A stretch of 40,889 nucleotides of DNA from Thermoplasmata archaeon (GTDB taxonomy: Archaea > Thermoplasmatota > Thermoplasmata > Halarchaeoplasmatales > Halarchaeoplasmataceae), in assembly GCA_003553085.1 (NCBI GenBank), contig PUPH01000104.1:1-40889 (forward strand). Reading direction: 5' to 3'. Shown piece after piece: positions 23,548 through 31,396 of the stretch. How positions within the stretch are numbered: the first letter of the stretch is position 1; each line of letters begins with the position of its first letter. The position numbers and the translations under genes are program-made. The notes under the pieces were generated by a model, which was not told where the DNA came from, made no database searches, and worked only from the letters and a program-made list of their open reading frames with translations.

Positions 23548-24318
23548 ATGCGAGAATTCAATCCCTGGTGGAAGGGAAAATTCAGACTAGACTACAAACC
23601 GAGGGAGATCTACCACGAGATAAAGGATCTTATGTTGGACCCTCTGATCATAGCTCTGATGGGAAAGGCTGAACAGAGGAGGATAAGGATATATGTGGAG
23701 GAAAATATGGTCGAGAAAGTGATATACCGGGACCTGAGTACGATCTTCCAAACAAGAGCCACGGGGATACTGGAATCCATACTCAAGATACTGATGAGAG
23801 AACCGGGACATATGATAAATATCAAGGATCTAAGCGAAGATCTGGGAGTTTCTAGAACCACTCTCTCCAACTACTTGACCTACCTCGAAAAAAGTTTCCT
23901 GATAAAAAAACTATATAATTATTCAACAAATCAGCGGAAAACAGAGAGGAAACTTAGAAGATTCTATCCTACAGTACTCTCGAGCAGCTTACTGTTCAAA
24001 GAAGGAACTCACCCCCAGTCTCAAGTTTTCGAGTGGCTTCTGGCAAACCAACTTGAAACTGATTTCTTCTGGAGAGACGCATACAAAAACGAGGTAGATT
24101 TTGTCATGACCTCGGGTAACAAGGTCGTACCTGTCGAAGCAAAATACGGTAAGATAAAAACGAGTGGTCTGGAAAAATTCATGGATAAGTTCGATGTGAG
24201 CGAAGGCTGGATCCTGACCAATGATACTGAGAAGATCATAGAGAAGGACGGTAAAAGGATCTACGTAGAGCCCGCGTATAAATTCCTGTTAAAAGGTTCA
24301 TATCTCAAGAGGCTCTAG
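23548..24318 (+). CDS. AAA ATPase relative lacking its ATP-binding core (DUF4143-type, internally deleted)
   Basis: The 256-residue ORF starts with the N-terminal region of an archaeal DUF4143 ATPase (EFNPWWKGKF, then PLIIALMGK). Instead of a Walker A loop it jumps directly to a segment that normally lies after the ATPase core: IYVEENMVEKVIYRDLSTIF, then a winged helix (DLSEDLGVSRTTLSNYLTYLE) and a nuclease-like domain (NEVDFV, then VPVEAKY). About 170 residues that should hold Walker A, Walker B and the sensors are missing, yet the frame is intact. The stop falls at the junction with the duplicated iorB fragment. The upstream 250 bp have no gene. It is probably a non-functional remnant, or a protein kept for DNA binding. 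Confidence 0.6.
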   Translation: MREFNPWWKGKFRLDYKPREIYHEIKDLMLDPLIIALMGKAEQRRIRIYVEENMVEKVIYRDLSTIFQTRATGILESILKILMREPGHMINIKDLSEDLGVSRTTLSNYLTYLEKSFLIKKLYNYSTNQRKTERKLRRFYPTVLSSSLLFKEGTHPQSQVFEWLLANQLETDFFWRDAYKNEVDFVMTSGNKVVPVEAKYGKIKTSGLEKFMDKFDVSEGWILTNDTEKIIEKDGKRIYVEPAYKFLLKGSYLKRL

Positions 24319-24435
24319 AGGGTGTGATACCTATATGGTAGTCTTATCCAGGCGGTAAAAGGAACTGTGCCGGAGAAGGCCGTAGAGAGTAATGTTAAAG
24401 CCTTCGAGCTGGGTGAAAAAATTATTATTGGATAA
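24311..24435 (+). pseudogene. Duplicated 3' fragment of iorB
   Basis: SLIQAVKGTVPEKAVESNV and the following FELG reappear here in a frame that corresponds to the last 30 or so codons of iorB (22838-22960), with scattered base changes and a different short tail. No start or N-terminal part exists. It lies in the same order relative to the intact nitroreductase as iorB does to the decayed copy, so it marks the left part of a duplicated segment. Confidence 0.8.
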
Positions 24436-24482
24436 AGGGATTATTAGTTTACCCATCGTATTGTCGATGAGGAGTCAGTAAT

Positions 24483-25034
24483 ATGGATGTGAAAGAAGCT
24501 ATAGAAAAAAGAAGGGCATATCGAGCTCTGGAGAGGGTGGATATAGACGACGACACACTTGATGAGTTGATCCATGCGATACAATTTACTCCATCCTGTT
24601 TTAACAATCAACCGTGGAATTACGTGTTCGTACGTGACTCCGAGATACTGGAAAAGATGAAGGATGTGATGTCCAAGGGTAACGAGTGGACCTTTCGGGC
24701 GTCCATGATCGCAGCGGTATTTTCAAAAAAGGATGACGACTGTGTTGTCAAAGGTCGTGAGTATCATCTCTTCGACGCAGGGCAGGCCAACGGTTTCATG
24801 ATACTGCGAGCAACTGAGTTAGGACTGATCGCTCATCCTATCGCCGGTTTCAGTGAAAAGAAGGTTAAGGATGTATTGGGGATCCCCGACGAGTACACGG
24901 TCATCACGCTTGTCATCTTCGGCCTCCATTCGGATGAGCCGGAGAAAATATTAGAAGGGAAGACTTTGAAGACGGAGAAAGAACGGCCTGAGCGTAAGAA
25001 GGTGGAAGAGTTCGTGCACTTCGATAGATACTGA
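24483..25034 (+). CDS. Nitroreductase-family flavoprotein
   Basis: A 183-residue nitroreductase-like protein: MDVKEAIEKRRAYRAL is the usual N-terminal FMN-phosphate-binding segment, TPSCFNNQPWNYVFVRD the FMN/dimer motif, and ATELGLIAHPIAGF with IPDEYTVITLVIFG the C-terminal core. It uses FMN and NAD(P)H to reduce an unidentified electrophile. It lies in a duplicated block whose first nitroreductase copy is broken. The start follows GAGGAGTCAGTA. Its association with iorAB in the ancestral order suggests a link to aromatic metabolism, but this is inference. Confidence 0.85.
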   Translation: MDVKEAIEKRRAYRALERVDIDDDTLDELIHAIQFTPSCFNNQPWNYVFVRDSEILEKMKDVMSKGNEWTFRASMIAAVFSKKDDDCVVKGREYHLFDAGQANGFMILRATELGLIAHPIAGFSEKKVKDVLGIPDEYTVITLVIFGLHSDEPEKILEGKTLKTEKERPERKKVEEFVHFDRY

Positions 25035-25063
25035 TCCACCTGTGGTGTAGACTATTTAAGTAA

Positions 25064-25160
25064 CACTATTGTAATCGTAGATATGCTACAAAATTATACT
25101 ATTACAATAGTAAGAAAATGAGTATTTACCACTATTACAACCGTAATCTTTATATCTAAA
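25064..25160 (+). promoter_or_regulatory. Promoter with repeated CTATTRYAAT elements before the ATPase gene
   Basis: Three related sites occur: CACTATTGTAATCG (25064-25077), a near-palindrome ACTATTACAATAGT (25098-25111) and CACTATTACAACCG (25130-25143). A TATA-like CTTTATATCTAAA (about 25147-25159) lies 25 nt before the leaderless ATG at 25180. Repeated sites upstream of TATA suggest a dedicated, perhaps autogenous, regulator. Confidence 0.55.
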
Positions 25161-25179
25161 ACAAGGACTATATCCTTTC

Positions 25180-26586
25180 ATGGTATCGAAAGATGACATC
25201 ATGGGTGAATTGGTCCGGACTAATTATTGGTGGGAAACGGGTAGTGTCAGAGCATTGGACCTAGAGGAATATCGGAGGAACATGTTTACCGATCTTGTAG
25301 ATGCTCTGGAGGACAAAGAGATATGTGGCATTATCGGTCCTAGAAGGACTGGAAAAACAACATTGATGTATCAATTGATCGATCTTTTATTGGAAAGGGG
25401 CGTGGAGCCTAAGAATATAATGCTGTTCACATTCGACAACCCATTGATGTGTGAAGACGAGGGGGTAATAGAAAAGATAGTCCATATCCACGAGGAGATC
25501 TATGGTATCACAGATAAACGTTACATTTTTTTTGATGAGATACAATATGTTAAGGACTGGAGCAGATGGATAAAGAGTATCTATGATAAAAATATGAACA
25601 TCAAATTCGTGGTATCGGGATCTTCCGGTAAACTGATTTATAAAAACACCTCTGAAAGCCTAACTGGACGGATATCTTTTTTCGAAACTGATCCTTTTTC
25701 TTTTGGAGAATATTGCTGTTATAAGGGAAGCGAAGGATTGAAAAGTTTCTTAGAGGGTCTTGATGACGGTAATTCTGATCCACTGACGGTCGATCCATAC
25801 GAACTAAATCTAAAAATTAAACATCATGAGAAGGAATTGAAGAGATTATTCAATGATTATATACTATACGGTGGGATCCCGGAAACTTTTGATAAGGAAC
25901 TATCTAAAGCTCATAAGTGGTTAAGGCAGGATTATGTGGGTCTTGTTTTCTACCGTGATCTGATTGAACTATTCGATATAAGAGATACTAGAACACTTGA
26001 AGAATTATTCTATTACATAGCTAATACTCACGGGCAGAGGGCTAATTATTCAAAAATTGGGGATATGTTAGATTGCAGGATCGAAACCGTAAAAACATAT
26101 CTGGGTTATCTCGAAATAGCGGGTTTGATCAACATCATTGAATATTATTCTAAAAGTCCTAAAAGGAGTAAAAGAGCAGAGAAAAAATTATTCGTCTTAG
26201 ATAGTGGCGTTCTTAATGCGATAAAAGGTAACGATAAAAAGATATTAACTTATAGTGCGATCGTTGGTTCTATAGTAGAAGGTATCGTCTGTTCCCATCT
26301 CGTATCTGGTAAAATAGACATACTGCCCAAAAACGTATATTATTGGCGATCGGTCTACGAAGTCGATTTTGTAGTGAAGGAAAGGGATGGTCTTATACCT
26401 ATAGAAGTTAAATACAAAAACAACGTTGGTGAAAGTGACCTGAAAGGACTGATCAGTTTTATGGAGAAACACAACATCGAAGAGGGCATAGTGATCACAA
26501 AAGAAAAGTTCGAAGAAACAATCATAGATAATAATAAGATATGGTATATCCCTGTATGGTTTTTCCTACTGAAACCATATGGCTGA
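25180..26586 (+). CDS. AAA-family ATPase with DUF4143 C-terminal domain
   Basis: A 468-residue ATPase of the type widespread in archaea: Walker A GPRRTGKT (residues 53-60), Walker B YIFFDEIQ (about 112-119), sensor FVVSGSSG, the SLTGR motif, then a winged-helix segment (SKIGDMLDCRIETVKTYLGYLE) and a C-terminal nuclease-like module with EVDFVV and PIEVKYK. These genes behave as mobile or defence-related elements, but their biochemical role is unclear. It is complete, AT-richer than the metabolic genes around it by eye, and sits directly after the duplicated block that contains a core-deleted relative. It has its own repeat-bearing promoter. Confidence 0.9.
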   Translation: MVSKDDIMGELVRTNYWWETGSVRALDLEEYRRNMFTDLVDALEDKEICGIIGPRRTGKTTLMYQLIDLLLERGVEPKNIMLFTFDNPLMCEDEGVIEKIVHIHEEIYGITDKRYIFFDEIQYVKDWSRWIKSIYDKNMNIKFVVSGSSGKLIYKNTSESLTGRISFFETDPFSFGEYCCYKGSEGLKSFLEGLDDGNSDPLTVDPYELNLKIKHHEKELKRLFNDYILYGGIPETFDKELSKAHKWLRQDYVGLVFYRDLIELFDIRDTRTLEELFYYIANTHGQRANYSKIGDMLDCRIETVKTYLGYLEIAGLINIIEYYSKSPKRSKRAEKKLFVLDSGVLNAIKGNDKKILTYSAIVGSIVEGIVCSHLVSGKIDILPKNVYYWRSVYEVDFVVKERDGLIPIEVKYKNNVGESDLKGLISFMEKHNIEEGIVITKEKFEETIIDNNKIWYIPVWFFLLKPYG

Positions 26587-26600
26587 TACTCGACCTAAGT

Positions 26601-27302
26601 CTATGGTTTGAGCGATACGGTTACCAGATAGCGGTTCTCAAAGACCTGTACATCTTCTATACGTGCTTTGTATTTGTCGTATAACTCCTCGTTGTCTTTC
26701 AACTCGAAGGAGAACTTGTTGAACTCAGATGGATTGTCGAATTCGAAGATTATCTGGTAGCGTCCTTCCTTTTTTTCACCAGGCAGAGAGATGATACCGG
26801 GGTGCACTCGGGATATACTGGAGAATGTTTCCCGAAAGTCCTCGATCAATCTTACAGCGTCATCCTTTTTTTCGACCTTGAAGACTTCGCTGGACTTTCT
26901 CTCCATCAACCTCTCCAACTCACGATACAGTGTGGATATTATCTCCTCGTTATCTGCCGGTTTTTCTAGATAATGGTGAACTTTGGCCTTGTTGATTGCA
27001 TCCTTAGCGGTTCTCAGGTCTGAGTAACCTGTTATCAGTATCCTCACCATATCGGGATACCTGTCTTTTATACGGGTCAAAAGCTCAATTCCGGAGATGC
27101 CGTCCATACGTTGGTCCGCGAGCACCAGATCGAAATATTCTTCTTCCAATCTGCTGAGAGCTTCTTCTCCCGATGAAAAAGAAAAAGCCTCGGCATCCAG
27201 TCTGTCAGATGTGTTGATCAAAGTTACCAGCAACTCTTGCAGGTCCCTATCGTCGTCCACCACCATCACTTTGAACGGACTATGCTCCTTTTCGTCATCC
27301 AT
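26601..27302 (-). CDS. Response regulator with receiver domain and uncharacterised C-terminal domain
   Basis: Residues 10-125 are a receiver domain: DDD at 16-18, phospho-acceptor D63 in ADQRMDG, ITGYSD and Lys114 in LEKP. The LEKP/ITGYSD style resembles bacterial NtrC/RpfG-type receivers. After a short linker rich in Glu/Lys (coiled) the last 85 residues form an alpha/beta domain I do not recognise. No kinase is next to it. GGGTGAGATC precedes the ATG. It is convergent with the ATPase gene and divergent from the flavoprotein. Confidence 0.85.
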   Translation of the reverse strand: MDDEKEHSPFKVMVVDDDRDLQELLVTLINTSDRLDAEAFSFSSGEEALSRLEEEYFDLVLADQRMDGISGIELLTRIKDRYPDMVRILITGYSDLRTAKDAINKAKVHHYLEKPADNEEIISTLYRELERLMERKSSEVFKVEKKDDAVRLIEDFRETFSSISRVHPGIISLPGEKKEGRYQIIFEFDNPSEFNKFSFELKDNEELYDKYKARIEDVQVFENRYLVTVSLKP

Positions 27303-27390
27303 GATCTCACCCTTGAGTTTGATGATATATGAAACAGGATGTAATTAATATTATCGTATTGTTAACAACAAGTATGATATCGATAAAAAA

Positions 27391-27419
27391 CGATTTAAAG
27401 GATTCTTACCATATATGGT
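27391..27419 (+). promoter_or_regulatory. Promoter of the thioredoxin-reductase-like gene with palindrome
   Basis: A GATTTAAAG TATA-like box (about 27392-27400) is followed by the perfect 12-bp palindrome ACCATATATGGT at about 27408-27419, just at the predicted start point, 14-25 nt before the ATG. The position suits a repressor site; this is inference from placement. Confidence 0.45.
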
Positions 27420-27432
27420 TTAAGGGATAATC

Positions 27433-28335
27433 ATGGAGAAAGAATTCGATGTGATCGTAATCGGTGGAGGTCCCGCTGGGTTGTCCGCTTCCATATACAC
27501 GGCTAGAGCGGAATTTTCAACCGTTGTGCTGGACGAACCCGACAAGCTGCTTAGGAAGGCGAAAAAGATCGATAACTACTTCGGTTTTCCAAAAGGTGTT
27601 TCAGGCTCCGAGCTGCTGGATAGGGGTATAGAGCAGGCAGAAAGGTTCGGTACCGAAGTGTTCGAAGACCGTGCTCTGTTGATCAAACTGGACGGTGATA
27701 GATTCATCGTTGAAACCGCGGAAAACGAATACAAAGGCAAAGGCTTGATCATCGCACCCGGGATCCAACATAAGAAGCCTCTATTGGATGGATTGGAGGA
27801 GTACGAAGGTAAGGGTGTGAGCTACTGCGTTACATGCGACGCTCCCTTCTTCAAGGATAAAAAGGTGGGACTGATCGGTTCCGAAGACCTCGTTGTTAAA
27901 GAGGCTTTGGAGTTATTGGAGTACACCCGAGACATCAAGATATTCACCAACGGCAGTGACCTGGAAGTCAACGATAAACTCCTTGAAAAGTTAGAGGCGG
28001 AAGGGGTTCCCATGGTCAAAGAAGAGATACTCAGGGTTCTTGGCAACGATAAACTGGTCGGTCTGGAGATGGATCATGGTGAAGAGAAGATGGACGGCTT
28101 GATGGTGGCTGAAGGTACCAGCGGTTCTTTGGACTTTGCCAAAATTTTGGGCATACCCATAGAGGATAACACTCTGGTTGTAGATGAAAAACAGTTCACC
28201 GGTATGCCAAGGGTGTACGCCGCCGGAGACTGTACCGGAGGGGCTAGACAGATAAGTGCCGCCGTTGGAGAGGGTGCCACAGCTGCATTGAGTCTGATAA
28301 CCGAGTTGAGAGGGAAGAAGTACGTTGACTGGTGA
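27433..28335 (+). CDS. trxB: Thioredoxin-reductase-like flavoprotein, probably not NADPH-dependent
   Basis: A 300-residue flavoprotein with the FAD motif GGGPAGLSASIYTARAEF at the N terminus, redox pair Cys132/Cys135 in YCVTCDAPFF and the closing FAD motif YAAGDCTGGARQISAAVGEG. The second dinucleotide domain differs: the usual GGGxSA motif reads GLIGSEDLVV, and the HRRxxxR motif that binds the NADPH phosphate is replaced by IFTNGSDLEV. Electrons may therefore come from ferredoxin or another donor. It has its own promoter. No thioredoxin gene is nearby. It may feed the peroxiredoxins of the redox cassette. Confidence 0.9.
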   Translation: MEKEFDVIVIGGGPAGLSASIYTARAEFSTVVLDEPDKLLRKAKKIDNYFGFPKGVSGSELLDRGIEQAERFGTEVFEDRALLIKLDGDRFIVETAENEYKGKGLIIAPGIQHKKPLLDGLEEYEGKGVSYCVTCDAPFFKDKKVGLIGSEDLVVKEALELLEYTRDIKIFTNGSDLEVNDKLLEKLEAEGVPMVKEEILRVLGNDKLVGLEMDHGEEKMDGLMVAEGTSGSLDFAKILGIPIEDNTLVVDEKQFTGMPRVYAAGDCTGGARQISAAVGEGATAALSLITELRGKKYVDW

Positions 28336-28890
28336 TCAAAGCCCGAGTTCTTCGTCTATCTGCTGAAGGGCCTCCAAGGACAGTGTTAGAAACTCATCTT
28401 TATCCATCCCAAACTCTTCGCAGAACAGTATCTTATCTCTGTCCACGTTCCTTGCAAATGAAGGATCATCGAACTTTTTAATCACCGATTCCGGTCGCGC
28501 TTCCTCTAGTTTCCGGTTAGGCATCACCAGGGCCGTGGCTATGACCAGACCAGATGCGGCGTCGGCTGCTACCAAAGCTTTATCCATCTTACAATCAGGC
28601 TCAACACCGGTGTATTCATAATTGTGAGACTTAACCGCTTTGATGATCTCGTCACAGACTTGATCTTCCAACATCTCTGCAGAATAGAGCGCGTGTCTAG
28701 ATGGATCATCTTTGGTCTCTTCGTAGTCAACATCGTGGACCAGGCCGCATAGTTCCCACCTCTTTTGGTCACCATCGAGCTCACTGCTGATACTCTTCAT
28801 TATCTGAGCTACCGCCAGCATGTGCTTTTTCAAGTTTTCGTTCGACACTTTTCTATCCACCAAATCCAAAGCGTCTTCACGGGTCAACAT
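28336..28890 (-). CDS. HD-domain hydrolase
   Basis: A 184-residue HD-superfamily protein: His23 (KKHMLAVAQI), the HD pair His52-Asp53 in GLVHDVDYE, further ligands in SRHALYSAEML and a distal Asp in ALVAADAASG. This is the COG2316-like type of small archaeal/bacterial HD hydrolases. The substrate is probably a nucleotide or phosphate ester but is unknown. Its stop codon abuts the stop of the convergent flavoprotein gene. It is divergent from the MCM gene, with a short AT-rich promoter region between. Confidence 0.85.
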   Translation of the reverse strand: MLTREDALDLVDRKVSNENLKKHMLAVAQIMKSISSELDGDQKRWELCGLVHDVDYEETKDDPSRHALYSAEMLEDQVCDEIIKAVKSHNYEYTGVEPDCKMDKALVAADAASGLVIATALVMPNRKLEEARPESVIKKFDDPSFARNVDRDKILFCEEFGMDKDEFLTLSLEALQQIDEELGL

Positions 28891-28996
28891 AGGTCATCAG
28901 ATGATAATTAGAATCACTGCTAATTAATATTTCCATCGAGGCTGACAAAAAGTTTAAAACACATACCAGTGTATTGACCAAGTCCGGTGCGATGAA

Positions 28997-31072
28997 ATGG
29001 CCGTGAAGTACAGCGAATCAGAGATCAAGGAAAATTTTAAGACCTTTTTCGAAGAAGGTTATTCCGCCGAGATCATGAAGATTGGCGATCATTATCCCGA
29101 CGAGATGTCTTTGGAAATTTCATACCAAGAGATGGTACTGCATTTCGGCGATACATTCCCTAGATACGTTCTCGATCATCCAAAATATACATTAGAGTTG
29201 GCCGAGGCCGTCATGCGGGAGATGATGGGTAGAGGGGATGAAGATTTAGACGTGAGGCTGAGGCTCAACGGCATACCTTCGCCAAGGAATAAGATCATAC
29301 GGGATCTCAGAGCTGTAGATCTGACCAAGTTCTTAGCCATAGATGGCCTGGTAAGAAAAGCCACTGAGGTCAGACCGCGGATATCTAAAGCGGTGTTTCA
29401 GTGCATGAGGTGCGGTGGTAAAACTGTTGTTGAGCAGGACTTCAGCTCACATATACTGGAGGAGCCCGTGGGATGCGGCAGTTGTGGAAAGGACGGAAAA
29501 AAAACGAAGATGATTTATCTACTGGAGGAGTCGGAATTCAAGAACTATCAGAATTTAGAGTTACAGGAAACACCGGAAGGGCTGCGCGGCGGTGAACAGC
29601 CTCAGAGACTTAAGGGATGGGTAGAAGATGATCTGGTAGGTCGTATATCTCCAGGTGACCGTATAACCATGAACGGGATACTGGATGGATATCCAAAGAC
29701 CGCCCGAGGCGGAGCCAAATCCAGAAACTTTGACATATTCATGCGTGTTAACAGCATCGAGGTGAAGGAATACGAGTACGAAGAGGTGGAGTTATCAGAG
29801 GAGGATAGGGAAGAGATAAGGAAAGCTTCGGAGGATCCTAACGTCTTCCAAAACCTGGTCAGATCCATCGCTCCCAGTATCCACGGCATGAACGAAGAGA
29901 AGATAGGACTGACGCTGCAGCTCTTCGGAGGGGTCAGGAAGAGCATGCCAGACGGGCAGAAGATAAGAGGGGATATCCATATACTCATGGTCGGTGATCC
30001 AGGTACCGCTAAATCTCAATTACTCCGCTATATTGCGAACCTTTCACCAAGAGGTATGTACACTTCGGGGAAGGGTTCTACCGGTGCTGGACTGACTGCA
30101 GCCGCAATCAAAGACGAAGTGATGGGTGAATCACGATGGATCCTAGAGGCGGGTACGCTGGTACTGGCCGACAAAGGCATAGCGGCCGTGGACGAGCTAG
30201 ATAAGATGAGAGAGGAGGATCGAAGTTCCATGCACGAAGCTATGGAACAACAGACCATATCCGTGGCGAAGGCGGGCATAAACGCAAGGCTGAACGCCCG
30301 TTGTGCACTACTCGGTGCCGCCAATCCAAGGTACGGGCGTTTTGAGGAGCACGAGAACATCTCACAGCAGATCAAATTACCGGCCCCTTTGATATCCAGG
30401 TTCGATCTGATCTTCGCCATAATGGACCGTCCGGATAAGAAGAAGGATCTCGATATCGCTCGACACATCTTGAAGGTGCATCACGCCGGTGAGGTTATCA
30501 GTAATGAAAAGGAATTTGAGGTCGAAAAGAGATTCGAGCCCAAGTTCTCCAAAGAGCTTATGCGTAAATACATAGCCCATGCCAAAGCCATCAAACCCGT
30601 CATGACGGATGAATGTATGCAGAAGTTAGAAGACTTTTTCATGGAGATCAGGGGCAGTGGGGGTGACAGCGAATCCATACCCATCACGGCGAGACAGCTC
30701 GAGTCTTTGATACGACTGGCGGAAGCTAGTGCCCGGGCACACCTAAGGGAGAAGGTGATCGCAGAAGATGCAGAGAGGGCGATAAAGGTCACCAGATATT
30801 TCCTGAACCAAGTCGCATCCACTGAGGGCGGATTCGATATAGATCTGGTTGCGTCAGATGTATCTCATTCCGAACGAACCTTGCTTAATGAAATAAGCAA
30901 GATAATCAGGAACATGGCAGAACTGCACGAAGACGGGGTTCCCGAAGAAGTCGTGTTGAAGGAAGCCGAGGAAAGGGGCAGATCCAGGACACAGGTCAAA
31001 AAGGAACTCGGACGCATGAGCAGAAACGGGACCGTATACCAACCAAGTAGCGGAAAGTATAAATTGACATGA
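28997..31072 (+). CDS. mcm: MCM replicative DNA helicase
   Basis: A 691-residue minichromosome maintenance protein. The N-terminal domain has a zinc finger (Cys136, 139, 160, 163) and OB fold; the AAA+ domain shows Walker A GDPGTAKSQ (about 333-341), Walker B in VLADKGIAAVDELDKM, and the arginine finger in ISRFDLIF; a C-terminal winged helix (TLLNEISKIIRNM, then VLKEAEERGRSRTQVKKEL) closes it. It unwinds DNA ahead of the fork as a hexamer. The ATG at 28997 is the only good start: an ATG five bases earlier meets an immediate stop in its own frame. A TTTAAAA box lies near 28951. Confidence 0.96.
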   Translation: MAVKYSESEIKENFKTFFEEGYSAEIMKIGDHYPDEMSLEISYQEMVLHFGDTFPRYVLDHPKYTLELAEAVMREMMGRGDEDLDVRLRLNGIPSPRNKIIRDLRAVDLTKFLAIDGLVRKATEVRPRISKAVFQCMRCGGKTVVEQDFSSHILEEPVGCGSCGKDGKKTKMIYLLEESEFKNYQNLELQETPEGLRGGEQPQRLKGWVEDDLVGRISPGDRITMNGILDGYPKTARGGAKSRNFDIFMRVNSIEVKEYEYEEVELSEEDREEIRKASEDPNVFQNLVRSIAPSIHGMNEEKIGLTLQLFGGVRKSMPDGQKIRGDIHILMVGDPGTAKSQLLRYIANLSPRGMYTSGKGSTGAGLTAAAIKDEVMGESRWILEAGTLVLADKGIAAVDELDKMREEDRSSMHEAMEQQTISVAKAGINARLNARCALLGAANPRYGRFEEHENISQQIKLPAPLISRFDLIFAIMDRPDKKKDLDIARHILKVHHAGEVISNEKEFEVEKRFEPKFSKELMRKYIAHAKAIKPVMTDECMQKLEDFFMEIRGSGGDSESIPITARQLESLIRLAEASARAHLREKVIAEDAERAIKVTRYFLNQVASTEGGFDIDLVASDVSHSERTLLNEISKIIRNMAELHEDGVPEEVVLKEAEERGRSRTQVKKELGRMSRNGTVYQPSSGKYKLT

Positions 31073-31090
31073 AACGAACTGTGTGATACA

Positions 31091-31387
31091 ATGTCTATAC
31101 ATATGAAGATATATGAACAAGGTGTCGAAACGTTACTGGCAGCATGCGATGAAAGTTTGCTAGGCCAGGTTTACACCGAAGGTGAAATTCATCTCGATGT
31201 AAAGGAATCATTCTATGGCGGAGACATCGTCAAAAATGTTTCCTTGAAAGAGAAGATGAGAGAGGCGACCATAATAAATCTGGTCGGGTCCGATTGTGTG
31301 GATGTTGCCATAGATATGGGACTCGGATCCGAAGGAGACGTAATGGAAGTACAGGGAGTCCCTCATCTTCAGATTGTACGGATGTAG
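31091..31387 (+). CDS. DUF424 family protein
   Basis: A 98-residue archaeal protein with the DUF424 features: KIYEQGVETLLAACDESLLGQ at the start, then IHLDVKESFYGG and the C-terminal GLGSEGDVMEVQGVPHLQIV. The family is conserved in euryarchaea, often beside NMD3 or translation genes as here, and its function is not known. An internal Met four codons later (31103) may be the true start. The nmd3 gene begins 9 bp after its stop, so the two are probably co-transcribed. Confidence 0.8.
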   Translation: MSIHMKIYEQGVETLLAACDESLLGQVYTEGEIHLDVKESFYGGDIVKNVSLKEKMREATIINLVGSDCVDVAIDMGLGSEGDVMEVQGVPHLQIVRM

Positions 31388-31396
31388 GATGGAACC

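Noticed and set aside
25064-25160. Possible mini CRISPR array
   Set aside because: The repeated elements are about 14 bp, unevenly spaced and partly inverted, and lie in a promoter; no cas genes are present.
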